From AP-15 sp963785565 (GTDB lineage: Bacteria; Pseudomonadota; Alphaproteobacteria; ATCC43930; CGMCC-115725): a stretch of DNA of 64,000 bases. Position 1 is the stretch's first letter, and every line of letters starts with the position of its first letter. A model generated the notes under the pieces. That model was not told the origin of the DNA. It ran no database searches and saw nothing but the letters and a program-made list of their open reading frames with translations. Location: positions 434,001 through 498,000 of the forward strand of contig CAWAVV010000013.1 in NCBI GenBank assembly GCA_963785565.1, written 5' to 3'. Positions 27,265-35,291 of the stretch are shown piece after piece. The position numbers were made by a program, and so were the translations under genes.

Positions 27265-27618
27265 CTCGGAAACTACTCAGGCGTCCCCGATTCCCGCCGG
27301 TGGCAGACGGCGCATTTACAGACCCGCGGCCATGCTTTCAGCCGCCGTGCCGCGCAACCACCGCAGCTGGCACAGACAAAGCCGCCCGGCCAGCGCCGCT
27401 GCGCCAAGCGCTCAATGCACGCCTCCTTTGTGCCAAACCGCGCCGCAAATTCCAGAAACCCCGGCATCCGATCTTCCCTCGGTGGCCGCGAACATGCCGC
27501 CCTGAGGCGAGATCTATGGCCAGGACATTCAGCGAACCTGCTCTACCTGGATAGGGCGAATCCCTCATTGCAAGCTACCCCCTGAGCGCAAGTATCCCGT
27601 TAAATGAGTAGTTTCCGA
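27265..27618 (-). mobile_element. IS1595-type element remnant with inverted ends
   Basis: The stretch is bounded by TCGGAAACTACTCA on the left (27266-27279) and its exact reverse complement on the right (27605-27618). Inside, a minus-strand frame at 27273-27467 encodes the zinc-ribbon start of an IS1595-family transposase. The frame's stop codon lies inside the left repeat, so this is a miniature deletion derivative rather than an intact IS. No target duplication was visible. Confidence 0.45.
27273..27467 (-). pseudogene. IS1595-family transposase, N-terminal zinc-ribbon fragment
   Basis: The 64 codons read FLEFAARFGTKEACIERLAQ, then RRWPGGFVCASCGG and VCKCAVCHRRESGTPE. The spacing F----FGTEEAC---L---RWP-GF-C--CG, with a second C--C pair, is the Zn-ribbon that opens IS1595-family transposases. 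The DDE domain is absent, so the fragment cannot transpose by itself. Confidence 0.65.
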
Positions 27619-27687
27619 CGTTGTTTTGAGCCGGGTTCAAGCGTATATACACCAAGCGTATAAATATCGACAATAGGAGTAAATCAG

Positions 27688-27762
27688 ATGAAATATGGAT
27701 TGTTATGGCTTATCGGAATTCCAATCCCGATCCTGATCATCGCCTTTCTAATCTTTCATTGA
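27688..27762 (+). CDS. 24-residue membrane peptide
   Basis: ATG 27688 follows AATAGGAGTAAATCAG, a good ribosome site. The product MKYGLLWLIGIPIPILIIAF, ending LIFH, is a single hydrophobic helix with a Pro-containing centre. Highly similar PIPILI-type micro-proteins recur in alpha- and betaproteobacteria. The conserved upstream motif ends 69 bases before the start and the glycine-zipper gene follows 43 bases later, so the two may be cotranscribed. Confidence 0.6.
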   Translation: MKYGLLWLIGIPIPILIIAFLIFH

Positions 27763-27805
27763 CCGAGATTCGCCCCGGTCGCCTCGGCGCAAAAAGGATC
27801 TCCCC

Positions 27806-28072
27806 ATGAAATCAATTTTGATGTCAGCGGCTTTGGCCTTCGCGCTGGCCGCTGGGTTGACTCCCGCGCCGGTAAAGGCTGCGGGCTGCCTGAAGGGTGC
27901 TGCCGTAGGTGGAGTCGCCGGGCATCTCGCCGGCCATCACGCCGTTCTTGGCGCCGGTGTCGGCTGCGTCATCGGTCATCATGAGGCGAACAAGCACGCG
28001 CAGGAAAAGAGCCAGCAACAGCTGCAGGGCTCGAGCAACGGCGGCCAGGCCAACGCCAATTCGGAGCGCTGA
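27806..28072 (+). CDS. secreted glycine-zipper protein
   Basis: An 88-residue protein with a signal peptide (SILMSAALAFALAAGLTPAP, cleavage near VKA-AGC). Its core is a glycine zipper with small residues every four positions (LKGAAVGGVAGHLAGHHAVL, GAGVGCVIGHHEA), which tends to form helical membrane-associated hairpins, followed by a polar Gln/Asn-rich tail. The Cys after the signal is not in a clear lipobox. Such proteins occur among stress-induced envelope genes. Confidence 0.7.
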   Translation: MKSILMSAALAFALAAGLTPAPVKAAGCLKGAAVGGVAGHLAGHHAVLGAGVGCVIGHHEANKHAQEKSQQQLQGSSNGGQANANSER

Positions 28073-28144
28073 CCGTGCGGCGTCGGGTCGATCGGCCATT
28101 GAAGGGCGCGAAACGTCAGAAACTGCTTTCGCAAAGGAGCCGTC

Positions 28145-28696
28145 ATGCCTGACCAAAATCAACCGGACGCCATCGCCCTACTGAAAGCAGACCATCGCAA
28201 GGTCGAGGATTTGTTCGCCGAATTCGAAGCCGCCAAAGGCGCGGCCAAGAAACAGACCCTGGTCCGGCAGATTTGCACCGAACTCAGCGCGCATACGGTG
28301 ATAGAGGAGGAAATCTTCTACCCGGCCTGCCGGGGACAGGTCGAAGACGGCTTGCTGAACGAGGGGTATGTCGAGCACGACGGCGGCAAGGTGCTTATAG
28401 CCGAGCTCCTCGCCAGCGCACCAAATGAGGAATTCTACGACGCCAAGGTCAAGGTGTTGTCCGAAGAGATAGAGCACCACGTTCACGAGGAGGAACGGCG
28501 GTCGGACGGAATCTTCTCCCAAGCCCGGTCTGCTGGTCTCGACATGGACGAGCTCGGTAATCGCTTGAAGACGCGGAAAGAGGCGATTCTGGCTGAATAC
28601 AAGATGAGCGGCATACCCGCGCCGGAGACGCGCACCTTCACCGGCCACACGCTCGAACAAGGAGAGCCGGTCGGCGAAAACAGCGGCGCAGGCTGA
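28145..28696 (+). CDS. hemerythrin HHE domain protein
   Basis: A 183-residue cytoplasmic protein with a strong ribosome site (GCAAAGGAGCCGTC). The HHE pattern is complete: ADHRKVEDLFAEFE, then HTVIEEEIFYPA, then VEHDGGKVLIAELL and EHHVHEEERRSDGIF, giving the His/Glu ligands of a di-iron site in a four-helix bundle. Members bind O2 or NO, or protect iron under stress. The neighbourhood of small stress-type genes supports that role. The C-terminal 30 residues are a polar tail. Confidence 0.9.
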   Translation: MPDQNQPDAIALLKADHRKVEDLFAEFEAAKGAAKKQTLVRQICTELSAHTVIEEEIFYPACRGQVEDGLLNEGYVEHDGGKVLIAELLASAPNEEFYDAKVKVLSEEIEHHVHEEERRSDGIFSQARSAGLDMDELGNRLKTRKEAILAEYKMSGIPAPETRTFTGHTLEQGEPVGENSGAG

Positions 28697-28851
28697 TAGC
28701 CGTAATCCACGGAACCGACGCGTATCTGTCGATCTTCACCGCCGTGTCGATGTTGATCGGCGCGTTCATCGCCGCGGCCGCGGCGGCACTTGGAGGCCAG
28801 CACCGTGCCGAGGGCTGGCGAGCGCATCCGGGGCTGCAGCAGCGTGCCTAA
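28696..28851 (+). pseudogene. possible tail of a lost membrane protein
   Basis: A frame open from the end of the hemerythrin gene reads AVIHGTDAYLSIFTAVSMLI, then GAFIAAAAAALGGQHR. This is the style of the last helix of polytopic membrane proteins (SMLIGAFIA--AAALGG). It has no ribosome site or start of its own. It may be a remnant; the call is tentative. Confidence 0.25.
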
Positions 28852-28889
28852 AGCGGCCGGGCACGCTGATCCGAGTGAGGTTGCCGATC

Positions 28890-30860
28890 ATGGCAAATGA
28901 CGTTTCGCCTCGGATCGGCGGCGCCGATCGGGTGGAGATCCGGACCTCCGGGACGCCCCCAACCAGCCTTGGGACCTTGGCGGTTGCGGTCGTCATCGTT
29001 GCAAGCCTCTATTTTGGGCGGGAAGTTTTTGTTCCCGTGGCCCTCGCGATCCTGCTGAGTTTCGCGCTCGGGCCGCTGGTTTTGCTGGTGCGCGGTTGGC
29101 ATCTGGGTCGGGTGCCGGCGGTAATTGTGGCCGTCCTGCTCGCCTTCCCAATAATCGGCGGCATCGGCACGTTCCTCGGGACCCAGCTCGCGCATCTGGC
29201 AGGGGATTTGCCGGAATATCAAACCAACGTCGCGCAAAAAATTCACTCGCTGCGGGCTTCGACGGGAAGGGGTGGGGTCATCGACCGGACCTCGAAGATG
29301 GTGAAAACTCTCGACAAGGAGATCGAGAAGCCCGAGACCGGCGACAAGACCGCGAGGAATCAGCCTGCTGCCGCCGCCGCTCCGCAGAGCGTTAAGCCGC
29401 AAAGCCCGGTTCCGGTCGAGGTGCGCCAATCCGCATCGACGCCAATGCAGCTCATTTACGGAGCCGCCGCCCCTCTGCTTCAACCCCTGGTCACGGCCGG
29501 TATCGTCGTCGTTTTCGTCATCTTCTTTCTGCTCCAGCGTGAAGATCTGCGCGACCGGTTTATCCGGCTCGCCGGGGCCGGCGATCTTCGGCGCACAACC
29601 GTGGCGCTGGACGATGCCGCCAGACGCCTTAGCCGCTATCTGTTGGCACAGACAGCGGTCAACGCCAGTTTCGGCGTGTTGGTCGGCAGCGGGTTGTGGC
29701 TTATCGGCGTCCCGCACCCAGGGCTCTGGGGCATCCTCGGGATGCTGCTGCGCTTTATTCCCTATATCGGTCCGATCATCGCCGCGGCGCTGCCGATGAT
29801 CGTGGCGCTTGCCGTCGATCCGGGCTGGTCGATGCTGTTGTGGACCACAGCTATGTTCGCAGTGGTCGAGCTTACTACCGGCCAGGCGATCGAGCCTTGG
29901 CTCTACGGCCACAGCACCGGACTTTCCGGCATCGCAGTCATCGTAGCCGCCGCTTTCTGGACTTTGCTATGGGGGCCTATCGGCCTGCTGCTGTCGACAC
30001 CGCTAACTATGTGCCTCGTTGTCCTGGGGCGGCATGTCGAGCATTTGCAGTTTCTCGAGGTGCTGCTCGGCGACCAGCCGGCACTGGCGCCCGAAGAAAG
30101 CTTTTATCAGCGCATTCTCGCCGACGACCCCGACGAGGCTTCGCATCTGGCCGAAGAGTTCCTGAAAGAAAACTCACTGTCGGCCTATTACGACCAAATT
30201 GCGATCCGCGGCCTGGCACTGGCGCAATTGGACGTCAACCGAGGTATGCTCGATCATGATCATCGAGTAAGGATCAAGGGCGCCGTCGACGTGGTCATCG
30301 ATAATCTTTCCGACCATGACGACGTTCCACTTGCTGGGTCCGGTGCGAGCGATGGAGCGGTGCCAGCGCCGATTCTTTCCGCGGCGGAGCTGGCGCCGAG
30401 CTGGCAGGGGACACCGGTGTTGTGCGTGGCCGGACGCGGTTCGCTCGACGAGGCATCGGCGGCAATGCTGGCGCAATTGCTGCAGAAACATGGGATTGGA
30501 GCCCGCGTGGTGCCGTCGGCAGCGGTGTCGCCGCCCAACCTGTTTGCACTCGATGCGACGGGCGTGCAGATGGCGTACCTTTGCTACCTTGAGCCCGGCG
30601 CCTTTGCAAACCCCTTTTATCTCATCCGACGGTTACGGCGCAGGCTGCCGATGGCGACAATGGTCGGCGGATTCTGGACCCTGAGGGCAGATGAAGCCGA
30701 CGAGCGCAGTGTTCTAACGACAACCGGGGCCGACCTCATCGCGACGTTTTTGCAGCAAGCGGTCGCGCAGGTAACCGCTGCTGCGAGCCAAGCTGCCGCT
30801 CCCCATCTGGCGAGCGGCCTGCAACCGTCTGCGTTCGAACCCGCAGCAGCGGCGTCCTGA
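28890..30860 (+). CDS. AI-2E-family permease with C-terminal Rossmann-like domain
   Basis: A 656-residue membrane protein; ATG 28890 is preferred over an in-frame GTG at 28875 because GTGAGG lies at ribosome-site distance before it. The N-terminal ~365 residues carry the AI-2E/PerM arrangement: helices near 30-100, an amphipathic periplasmic section, then LLQPLVTAGIVVVFVIFFLL, GVLVGSGLWLIGVPHPGLWG, LLRFIPYIGPIIAAALP and GPIGLLLSTPLTMCLVVLG. The tail (about 505-600: TPVLCVAGRGSLDEASAAML, MAYLCYLEPGAF, MATMVGGFW) looks like an alpha/beta nucleotide- or B12-type fold. The substrate is unknown; AI-2 export should not be assumed. Confidence 0.82.
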   Translation: MANDVSPRIGGADRVEIRTSGTPPTSLGTLAVAVVIVASLYFGREVFVPVALAILLSFALGPLVLLVRGWHLGRVPAVIVAVLLAFPIIGGIGTFLGTQLAHLAGDLPEYQTNVAQKIHSLRASTGRGGVIDRTSKMVKTLDKEIEKPETGDKTARNQPAAAAAPQSVKPQSPVPVEVRQSASTPMQLIYGAAAPLLQPLVTAGIVVVFVIFFLLQREDLRDRFIRLAGAGDLRRTTVALDDAARRLSRYLLAQTAVNASFGVLVGSGLWLIGVPHPGLWGILGMLLRFIPYIGPIIAAALPMIVALAVDPGWSMLLWTTAMFAVVELTTGQAIEPWLYGHSTGLSGIAVIVAAAFWTLLWGPIGLLLSTPLTMCLVVLGRHVEHLQFLEVLLGDQPALAPEESFYQRILADDPDEASHLAEEFLKENSLSAYYDQIAIRGLALAQLDVNRGMLDHDHRVRIKGAVDVVIDNLSDHDDVPLAGSGASDGAVPAPILSAAELAPSWQGTPVLCVAGRGSLDEASAAMLAQLLQKHGIGARVVPSAAVSPPNLFALDATGVQMAYLCYLEPGAFANPFYLIRRLRRRLPMATMVGGFWTLRADEADERSVLTTTGADLIATFLQQAVAQVTAAASQAAAPHLASGLQPSAFEPAAAAS

Positions 30861-31057
30861 AACGCGACGGCGCGAAGGCGGGTTCGAATCGGGCAAGGTT
30901 GGCGGATTCTTGGAGCTTAGTCACCGTCAAGTTGGCTCGTTCAAAAGTAGACAATTCGCAACACGTACGCTTCAGCATGGATGACCGGTGAATTTAACCC
31001 AAATATTTTATTAAATAGTGATTGCACAATTTAATTGACGCAGCCTATCGATTTTGT

Positions 31058-31082
31058 GGAACGAACCGGGGTTAAAGTTGTT
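31058..31082 (+). promoter_or_regulatory. candidate general-stress (EcfG-type) promoter
   Basis: GGAAC at 31058-31062 and GTT at 31080-31082 are separated by 17 bases, the known alphaproteobacterial EcfG pattern (GGAAC-N16/17-GTT). It would place transcription start shortly upstream of the 31118 gene. The gene's company of stress-type proteins supports this, but one short match is weak evidence. Confidence 0.4.
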
Positions 31083-31117
31083 GATGTCTTGTAAATGAAG
31101 CAATCAAGGAACTTGTT

Positions 31118-31450
31118 ATGAAAAGGCTTTTGGCTGCGGCCGTGATCTCGGTCATGGCAGGCGCAGGTCTCGCGGGTGGTGCCATGGCACAAAGTGCGGG
31201 ACCGCCGGCAAATCACGATGCCGGCACCCCGGCTGTCGCGAAATCCGATGTGAACAACCCAGGAGCGCCTGTCGCCGGGGCGAACAGCTTTACTGAGAGG
31301 GAAGCGAAATCCCGCATCGAGAAGGCCGGCTACACCAGCGTTGCCGGTCTGACCAAGGACAAAGACGGCATCTGGAGAGCCGAGGCTAACAACGGAAGCG
31401 CAACCGTTCCCGTCGCGCTCGACTTTCAAGGGAACGTCGTCCCGAAGTAA
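31118..31450 (+). CDS. secreted PepSY-like small protein
   Basis: A 110-residue protein with a signal peptide (LLAAAVISVMAGAGLAGGAM, cleavage AMA-QSA). The mature part has a PepSY-like beta-alpha-beta unit: FTEREAKSRIEKAGYTSVAG, then LTKDKDGIWRAEANNGS and VPVALDFQGNVVPK. Similar proteins in methylobacteria and relatives are small periplasmic proteins without known function. The ribosome site is AAGGAAC, with a candidate stress promoter upstream. Confidence 0.72.
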   Translation: MKRLLAAAVISVMAGAGLAGGAMAQSAGPPANHDAGTPAVAKSDVNNPGAPVAGANSFTEREAKSRIEKAGYTSVAGLTKDKDGIWRAEANNGSATVPVALDFQGNVVPK

Positions 31451-31500
31451 ATGTGTCGTAAGGATACTTGTAAATCTTATTTCACCGATTGAGGAATGCT

Positions 31501-32112
31501 ATGACACAGACAGTCACCGCTCTTTACGACACCTATGACGCCGCGGTTTTTGCAGTGAATGACCTCGAGGCATCCGGCATCCCGCACGCCGACATCAGCC
31601 TTGTCTCGAACAACGTCGACCACCGATATGACAAGGATCATCCGACCAACGCAGCCGCGGACGCCGGGACGGGCGCCGGCATCGGAGCCGCGGTAGGCGG
31701 TGTTGGGGGTCTGCTGACCGGTCTTGGCCTGTTGGCAATTCCCGGTGTCGGACCGGTGGTAGCGGCTGGCTGGCTGGTTGCCACCGCCGTCGGTGCTGTA
31801 GGGGGAGCGGTCGTGGGCGGTGCGGCTGGCGGAATTGTCGGCTCGCTAACCGGCGCCGGCGTCCCCGAACATGACGCCAATTTTTATGCCGAAGGGGTGC
31901 GCCGCGGCGGGACCCTCGTCACCGCTCGGGTCGACGACGCCCGTGCCCCGGTAGCTCGGGAGATCCTGCAACATCGCAAATGGGTCGATCCAACCGTTCG
32001 TGGCGCTGTTTATCGCGAAAGCGGCTGGACTTCGTTCGACCAAAGCGCGCCGCCTTACACTCCCGAGCAGGTTGCCGTGGAGCGCGGCCGCTATATCGGG
32101 GGCGGTGTTTAG
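31501..32112 (+). CDS. GSP17M-like stress protein with glycine-zipper core
   Basis: A 203-residue protein; ATG 31501 follows TTGAGGAATGCT. The N-terminus (VTALYDTYDAAVFAVNDLEA, then SGIPHADISLVSNN) matches the general stress protein 17M-type domain. The middle is a long glycine zipper (GAGIGAAVGGVGGLLTGLGL, GAVGGAVVGGAAGGIVGS) predicted to sit in a membrane. The C-terminus (HDANFYAEGVRRGGTLVTAR, AREILQHR) is typical of these general-stress proteins. It follows the PepSY-like gene by 50 bases. Confidence 0.8.
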   Translation: MTQTVTALYDTYDAAVFAVNDLEASGIPHADISLVSNNVDHRYDKDHPTNAAADAGTGAGIGAAVGGVGGLLTGLGLLAIPGVGPVVAAGWLVATAVGAVGGAVVGGAAGGIVGSLTGAGVPEHDANFYAEGVRRGGTLVTARVDDARAPVAREILQHRKWVDPTVRGAVYRESGWTSFDQSAPPYTPEQVAVERGRYIGGGV

Positions 32113-32197
32113 CCAGCTGACGGATCGGGGTCGAGGTTCGGGAATGCTGGCAGCGAACCTCAATCTTTGAGGCCTTCCAGGGCTGTTAGGGGATTAC

Positions 32198-32416
32198 ATG
32201 GCAAAGGCCTCGCCGCAGATCAGATCCATTTCCGAGCGGGGCGCCGCGCTTCGGCAATCGCGCAATCTGAAGATGGCTGGGTCTGCGCATGCTTATGTTC
32301 GGGGCAACACGCTGAAGTTCTATGAGTGGCTTGCCGCCTCGGACAGCAGCAAGGTGCTGCGGGGCCCGCCGATCTGGATTTGCGGAGATTGCCATGTCGG
32401 TAATCTAGTGGATTGA
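32198..32416 (+). pseudogene. DUF2252 protein, truncated by an IS630-type insertion
   Basis: The 72 codons read LRQSRNLKMAGSAHAYVRGN, then TLKFYEWLAAS and PPIWICGDCHVGNL, the N-terminal landmarks of DUF2252 proteins (M--S--A--RG, then W-CGD-H--N-G). The frame then runs into the left end of the IS and stops (LVD-stop). The remaining ~300 codons expected for the family are not found behind the IS, so the gene was inactivated and its 3' part deleted. Confidence 0.75.
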
Positions 32417-33564
32417 CGCTAGCAAATGATTCCCTTGGGGCTGGCGGATGTGCGAGTTTGCGGGGATGAAGAAGGGCATTAAGTGCGGCTTGGTGCGGGC
32501 GACCGCGAACGGCTGGATGCGGTGATCGGATCGGGCAACAGCCCGCAGAAGCATGTGTGGCGGGCTCGGATTGTGCTGCTGAGCGCCGCCGGGGTCGGCA
32601 CGATGGCGATCCAGCGCCAGACCGGCAAGGGCAAGCCAACGATCTGGCGCTGGCAGGCCCGCTTTATGGCCGAGGGGATAGACGGGCTGCTGCGCGACGC
32701 GACGCGGCCGAGCCGGAAACAGCCGCTGACGGCGGCGGCGATCGAGCAGGTGGTTGCGATGACGCTGGCCGAACCGCCGGGCGAGGCGACGCACTGGACC
32801 GGCCGGGCGCTGGCCGAAGCCGCCGGGATCAGCCATCGCAGCGTGCAGCGGATCTGGGCGGCGCACGGTCTGAAGCCGCATCGGGTGCGCGCCTTCAAGC
32901 TGTCGAACGATCCGCAGTTTGCCGCCAAGCTGCACGATGTCGTCGGCCTCTACATCGACCCGCCCGAGCACGCGCTGGTGCTGTCGGTGGACGAGAAGTC
33001 GCAGATCCAGAGCCTGCCCCTGGCACGAACAGGGGCGCTCGACCGCACCCAGCCGGGGCTGCCGATGAAGCGCGGCCGCTGCGGCACGATGACCCACGAT
33101 TACAAGCGGCACGGCACGACGACGTTGTTCGCCGCGCTCAACCTGCTCGACGGCAAGCTCATCGGCCAGTGCATGAGCCGCCACCGGCATCAGGAATTCA
33201 TCCGCTTCCTCAACAAGATCAACCGCGAAACCCCGGCCGGACGGGAGGTGCATCTGATCGTCGACAACTATGCCACGCACAAGCATCCCAAGGTTCGCGC
33301 CTGGCTCGGCCGGCACCAGCGCTTTCATTTCCACTTCACCCCGACCGCGGCCTCCTGGCTCAACGCGGTCGAGGGCTTCTGTGCCAAGCTGACCCGGCGG
33401 CGGCTCAAACGCGGCGTCTTCAAAGGCATCCTCGATCTCCAGGCCGCCATCAACCGCTTCCTGCGCGAGGCCAACGACGATCCCAAACCCTTCATCTGGA
33501 CCGCCGACCCCGATGCAATCATCGAAAAGGTCCACCGTGGGAAACAAGTGTCAAAGTCGATCCA
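32409..33564 (+). mobile_element. IS630-family insertion sequence
   Basis: Left end TGGATTGACGCTAGCAAATG (from 32409) and the reverse complement of the right end (TGGATCGACTTTGACACTTG, from 33564) match at 18 of 26 positions, giving imperfect terminal repeats around the transposase. The left junction follows a TA dinucleotide, the usual IS630 target, inside a DUF2252 gene. The matching right flank is missing, so a deletion followed the insertion. Confidence 0.65.
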
Positions 33565-33622
33565 TCAGCGACCGGCGAGTGTACAATTTTGCGCGGATTG
33601 CGTCTTTCTCCCTATCGGCTAG
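32483..33622 (+). CDS. IS630-family transposase
   Basis: A 379-residue DDE transposase (GTG start). The N-terminal helix-turn-helix region (ARIVLLSAAGVGTMAIQRQT, GKGKPTIWRWQARFM) and the linker lead to the catalytic core: LVLSVDEKSQIQSL (first Asp), VHLIVDNYATHKHPKVRAWL (second Asp) and SWLNAVEGFCAKLTRRRL (Glu). The frame runs about 58 bases past the inferred right end of the element, so the last ~19 residues come from flanking DNA. The core looks intact, so the element may still be active. Confidence 0.88.
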   Translation: MRLGAGDRERLDAVIGSGNSPQKHVWRARIVLLSAAGVGTMAIQRQTGKGKPTIWRWQARFMAEGIDGLLRDATRPSRKQPLTAAAIEQVVAMTLAEPPGEATHWTGRALAEAAGISHRSVQRIWAAHGLKPHRVRAFKLSNDPQFAAKLHDVVGLYIDPPEHALVLSVDEKSQIQSLPLARTGALDRTQPGLPMKRGRCGTMTHDYKRHGTTTLFAALNLLDGKLIGQCMSRHRHQEFIRFLNKINRETPAGREVHLIVDNYATHKHPKVRAWLGRHQRFHFHFTPTAASWLNAVEGFCAKLTRRRLKRGVFKGILDLQAAINRFLREANDDPKPFIWTADPDAIIEKVHRGKQVSKSIHQRPASVQFCADCVFLPIG

Positions 33623-33743
33623 CCCGCTGCCGGCCACCGTTACACCTCACACTTTCCTTTGTCGCGGTCCCCGGTGGCGGTGCGGGGGGAAAAGCCGGTC
33701 GACGAGCCTCAGCTCGTCGGTCTATCCGTACATCTGACCGCCG

Positions 33744-35291
33744 ATGATCATCGACGCGCGTTCGGTGCCGGCCGGCACCGTGCTCGAGACAGCTGTTTGC
33801 ATTATCGGCGCCGGCGCGGCCGGCATTACGCTGGCGCGGGAGTTCATCGGCTCTAGGTTCGAGACACTGCTCCTCGAGAGCGGCGGGATGGAGTTTTCAC
33901 GCGACACGCAGAATCTCTACCAAGGCACCTCCGTTGGCCGACCATTTCAGGACCTGACCACTTGCCGATTGCGCCTTTTCGGCGGCACGACCAACCATTG
34001 GGCCGGCGTATGCGCTCCATACGATGCCGTGGATTTCGAGGCGCGTTTCCCCTATCACGGTTGGCCGTTCGACCGGGCATATCTCGATCCGTGGTATCGG
34101 CGCGCTCAGGAGGTCTGTCAGCTCGGACCCTTCGAATACGCGCCGGGGCAATGGGGCATCACCCCCGACCAGCTCCCGCCGCCGTTCGATGGACCGGCTT
34201 TCGTCTGCAAAATCCTGCAGCAGAGCCCACCAACGCAATTCGGCCCGGTTTACGAGCCCGAGCTTCGCCGGTCGGATAAGGTCAAGGTTTATCTGCAGGC
34301 CAATGCGCTGGGCTTCTTCCCCGGCGACCATCAGGGTGAGGTCGGCGAACTGGCCGTGGCTACGCTGTCGGGCGTTTCTTTTGCGGTGCGGGCGCGGATC
34401 TTCGTCATCGCGGTCGGCGGCATCGAAAACGCCCGGCTGTTGTTGTTATCGGGCGAGCCCGGGGGCAATGGCCTCGGCAACGAACACGACCTGGTCGGTC
34501 GCTACTTCATGACCAACCTCGTCTACAATGGCGGCACCATCGCGCTCAGCGATCCCAATTTCGACCTCGATGCCTTTACCGGCCTCTACCCGCAACCCTA
34601 CGGAGGTTTTGGCCTTAGGAAGTACTATTATTTGTCACAGGTCGGCCTGTCTGCCGAGAGCATGCGCGCGCTGCGCCTCCCCAACGTAAAGTTTTTCTGG
34701 GAAGATCAATCCCTGTTGAAGCGGCTGCGCGGACATGACAGAGCATTATTCAACGATCTCTCCCGGGCCATCGGCAACGTCGACCGCACCGCCGGATTCG
34801 CTGGACGCAAAATCTCGTTCGCCAACGCCGCACCATCGCGATCGCTGGACCTCACCTGGAACTCGGCGCAGCTGCCAAACCCTGACAGCCGGGTTTTTCT
34901 CGGTGCTGAACGCGACCCCTTCGGTTTTCGGCGGGTTGCCATCGACTGGCGGGTCACGGCGGGAGACAAAGAAAAAGCGATCGCCACCCATCGCCTGCTC
35001 GGCGCCGAGGTCGGCCGGACCGGCTTCGGCCGGCTGCGCTCGACGCTCAATACCGACGACACGACTTGGCCGGAGGATTTCTACGGCGACGAACATCATA
35101 TGGGCACGACGCGGATGCATTTGGATCCGGCGCTCGGCGTCGTCGATCAGCACTGCCGCGTGCACAGTCTCGCCAATCTCTACGTAGCCGGAAGCTCGGT
35201 CTTTCCGACTAGCGGCGCGGTCAATCCGACCCTGACCATTGTCGCGCTGGCGCTGCGCCTCGCTGACGATATCAAGGAACGTCTAACATGA
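33744..35291 (+). CDS. GMC-family FAD-dependent oxidoreductase
   Basis: A 515-residue enzyme. The FAD-binding Rossmann motif is at ~18-32 (CIIGAGAAGITLAREFI), a second FAD contact in RLFGGTTNHWAG, and a GMC C-terminal domain carries the substrate-side residues: HHMGTTRMHLDP, then LYVAGSSVFPTSGAVNPTLT. Relatives oxidise alcohols, sugars or sugar acids and pass electrons to a quinone or cytochrome. It overlaps the next gene, a Tat-type small partner, by four bases, which suggests a two-subunit dehydrogenase working across the membrane. No signal peptide of its own; it could travel with the partner. Confidence 0.85.
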   Translation: MIIDARSVPAGTVLETAVCIIGAGAAGITLAREFIGSRFETLLLESGGMEFSRDTQNLYQGTSVGRPFQDLTTCRLRLFGGTTNHWAGVCAPYDAVDFEARFPYHGWPFDRAYLDPWYRRAQEVCQLGPFEYAPGQWGITPDQLPPPFDGPAFVCKILQQSPPTQFGPVYEPELRRSDKVKVYLQANALGFFPGDHQGEVGELAVATLSGVSFAVRARIFVIAVGGIENARLLLLSGEPGGNGLGNEHDLVGRYFMTNLVYNGGTIALSDPNFDLDAFTGLYPQPYGGFGLRKYYYLSQVGLSAESMRALRLPNVKFFWEDQSLLKRLRGHDRALFNDLSRAIGNVDRTAGFAGRKISFANAAPSRSLDLTWNSAQLPNPDSRVFLGAERDPFGFRRVAIDWRVTAGDKEKAIATHRLLGAEVGRTGFGRLRSTLNTDDTTWPEDFYGDEHHMGTTRMHLDPALGVVDQHCRVHSLANLYVAGSSVFPTSGAVNPTLTIVALALRLADDIKERLT

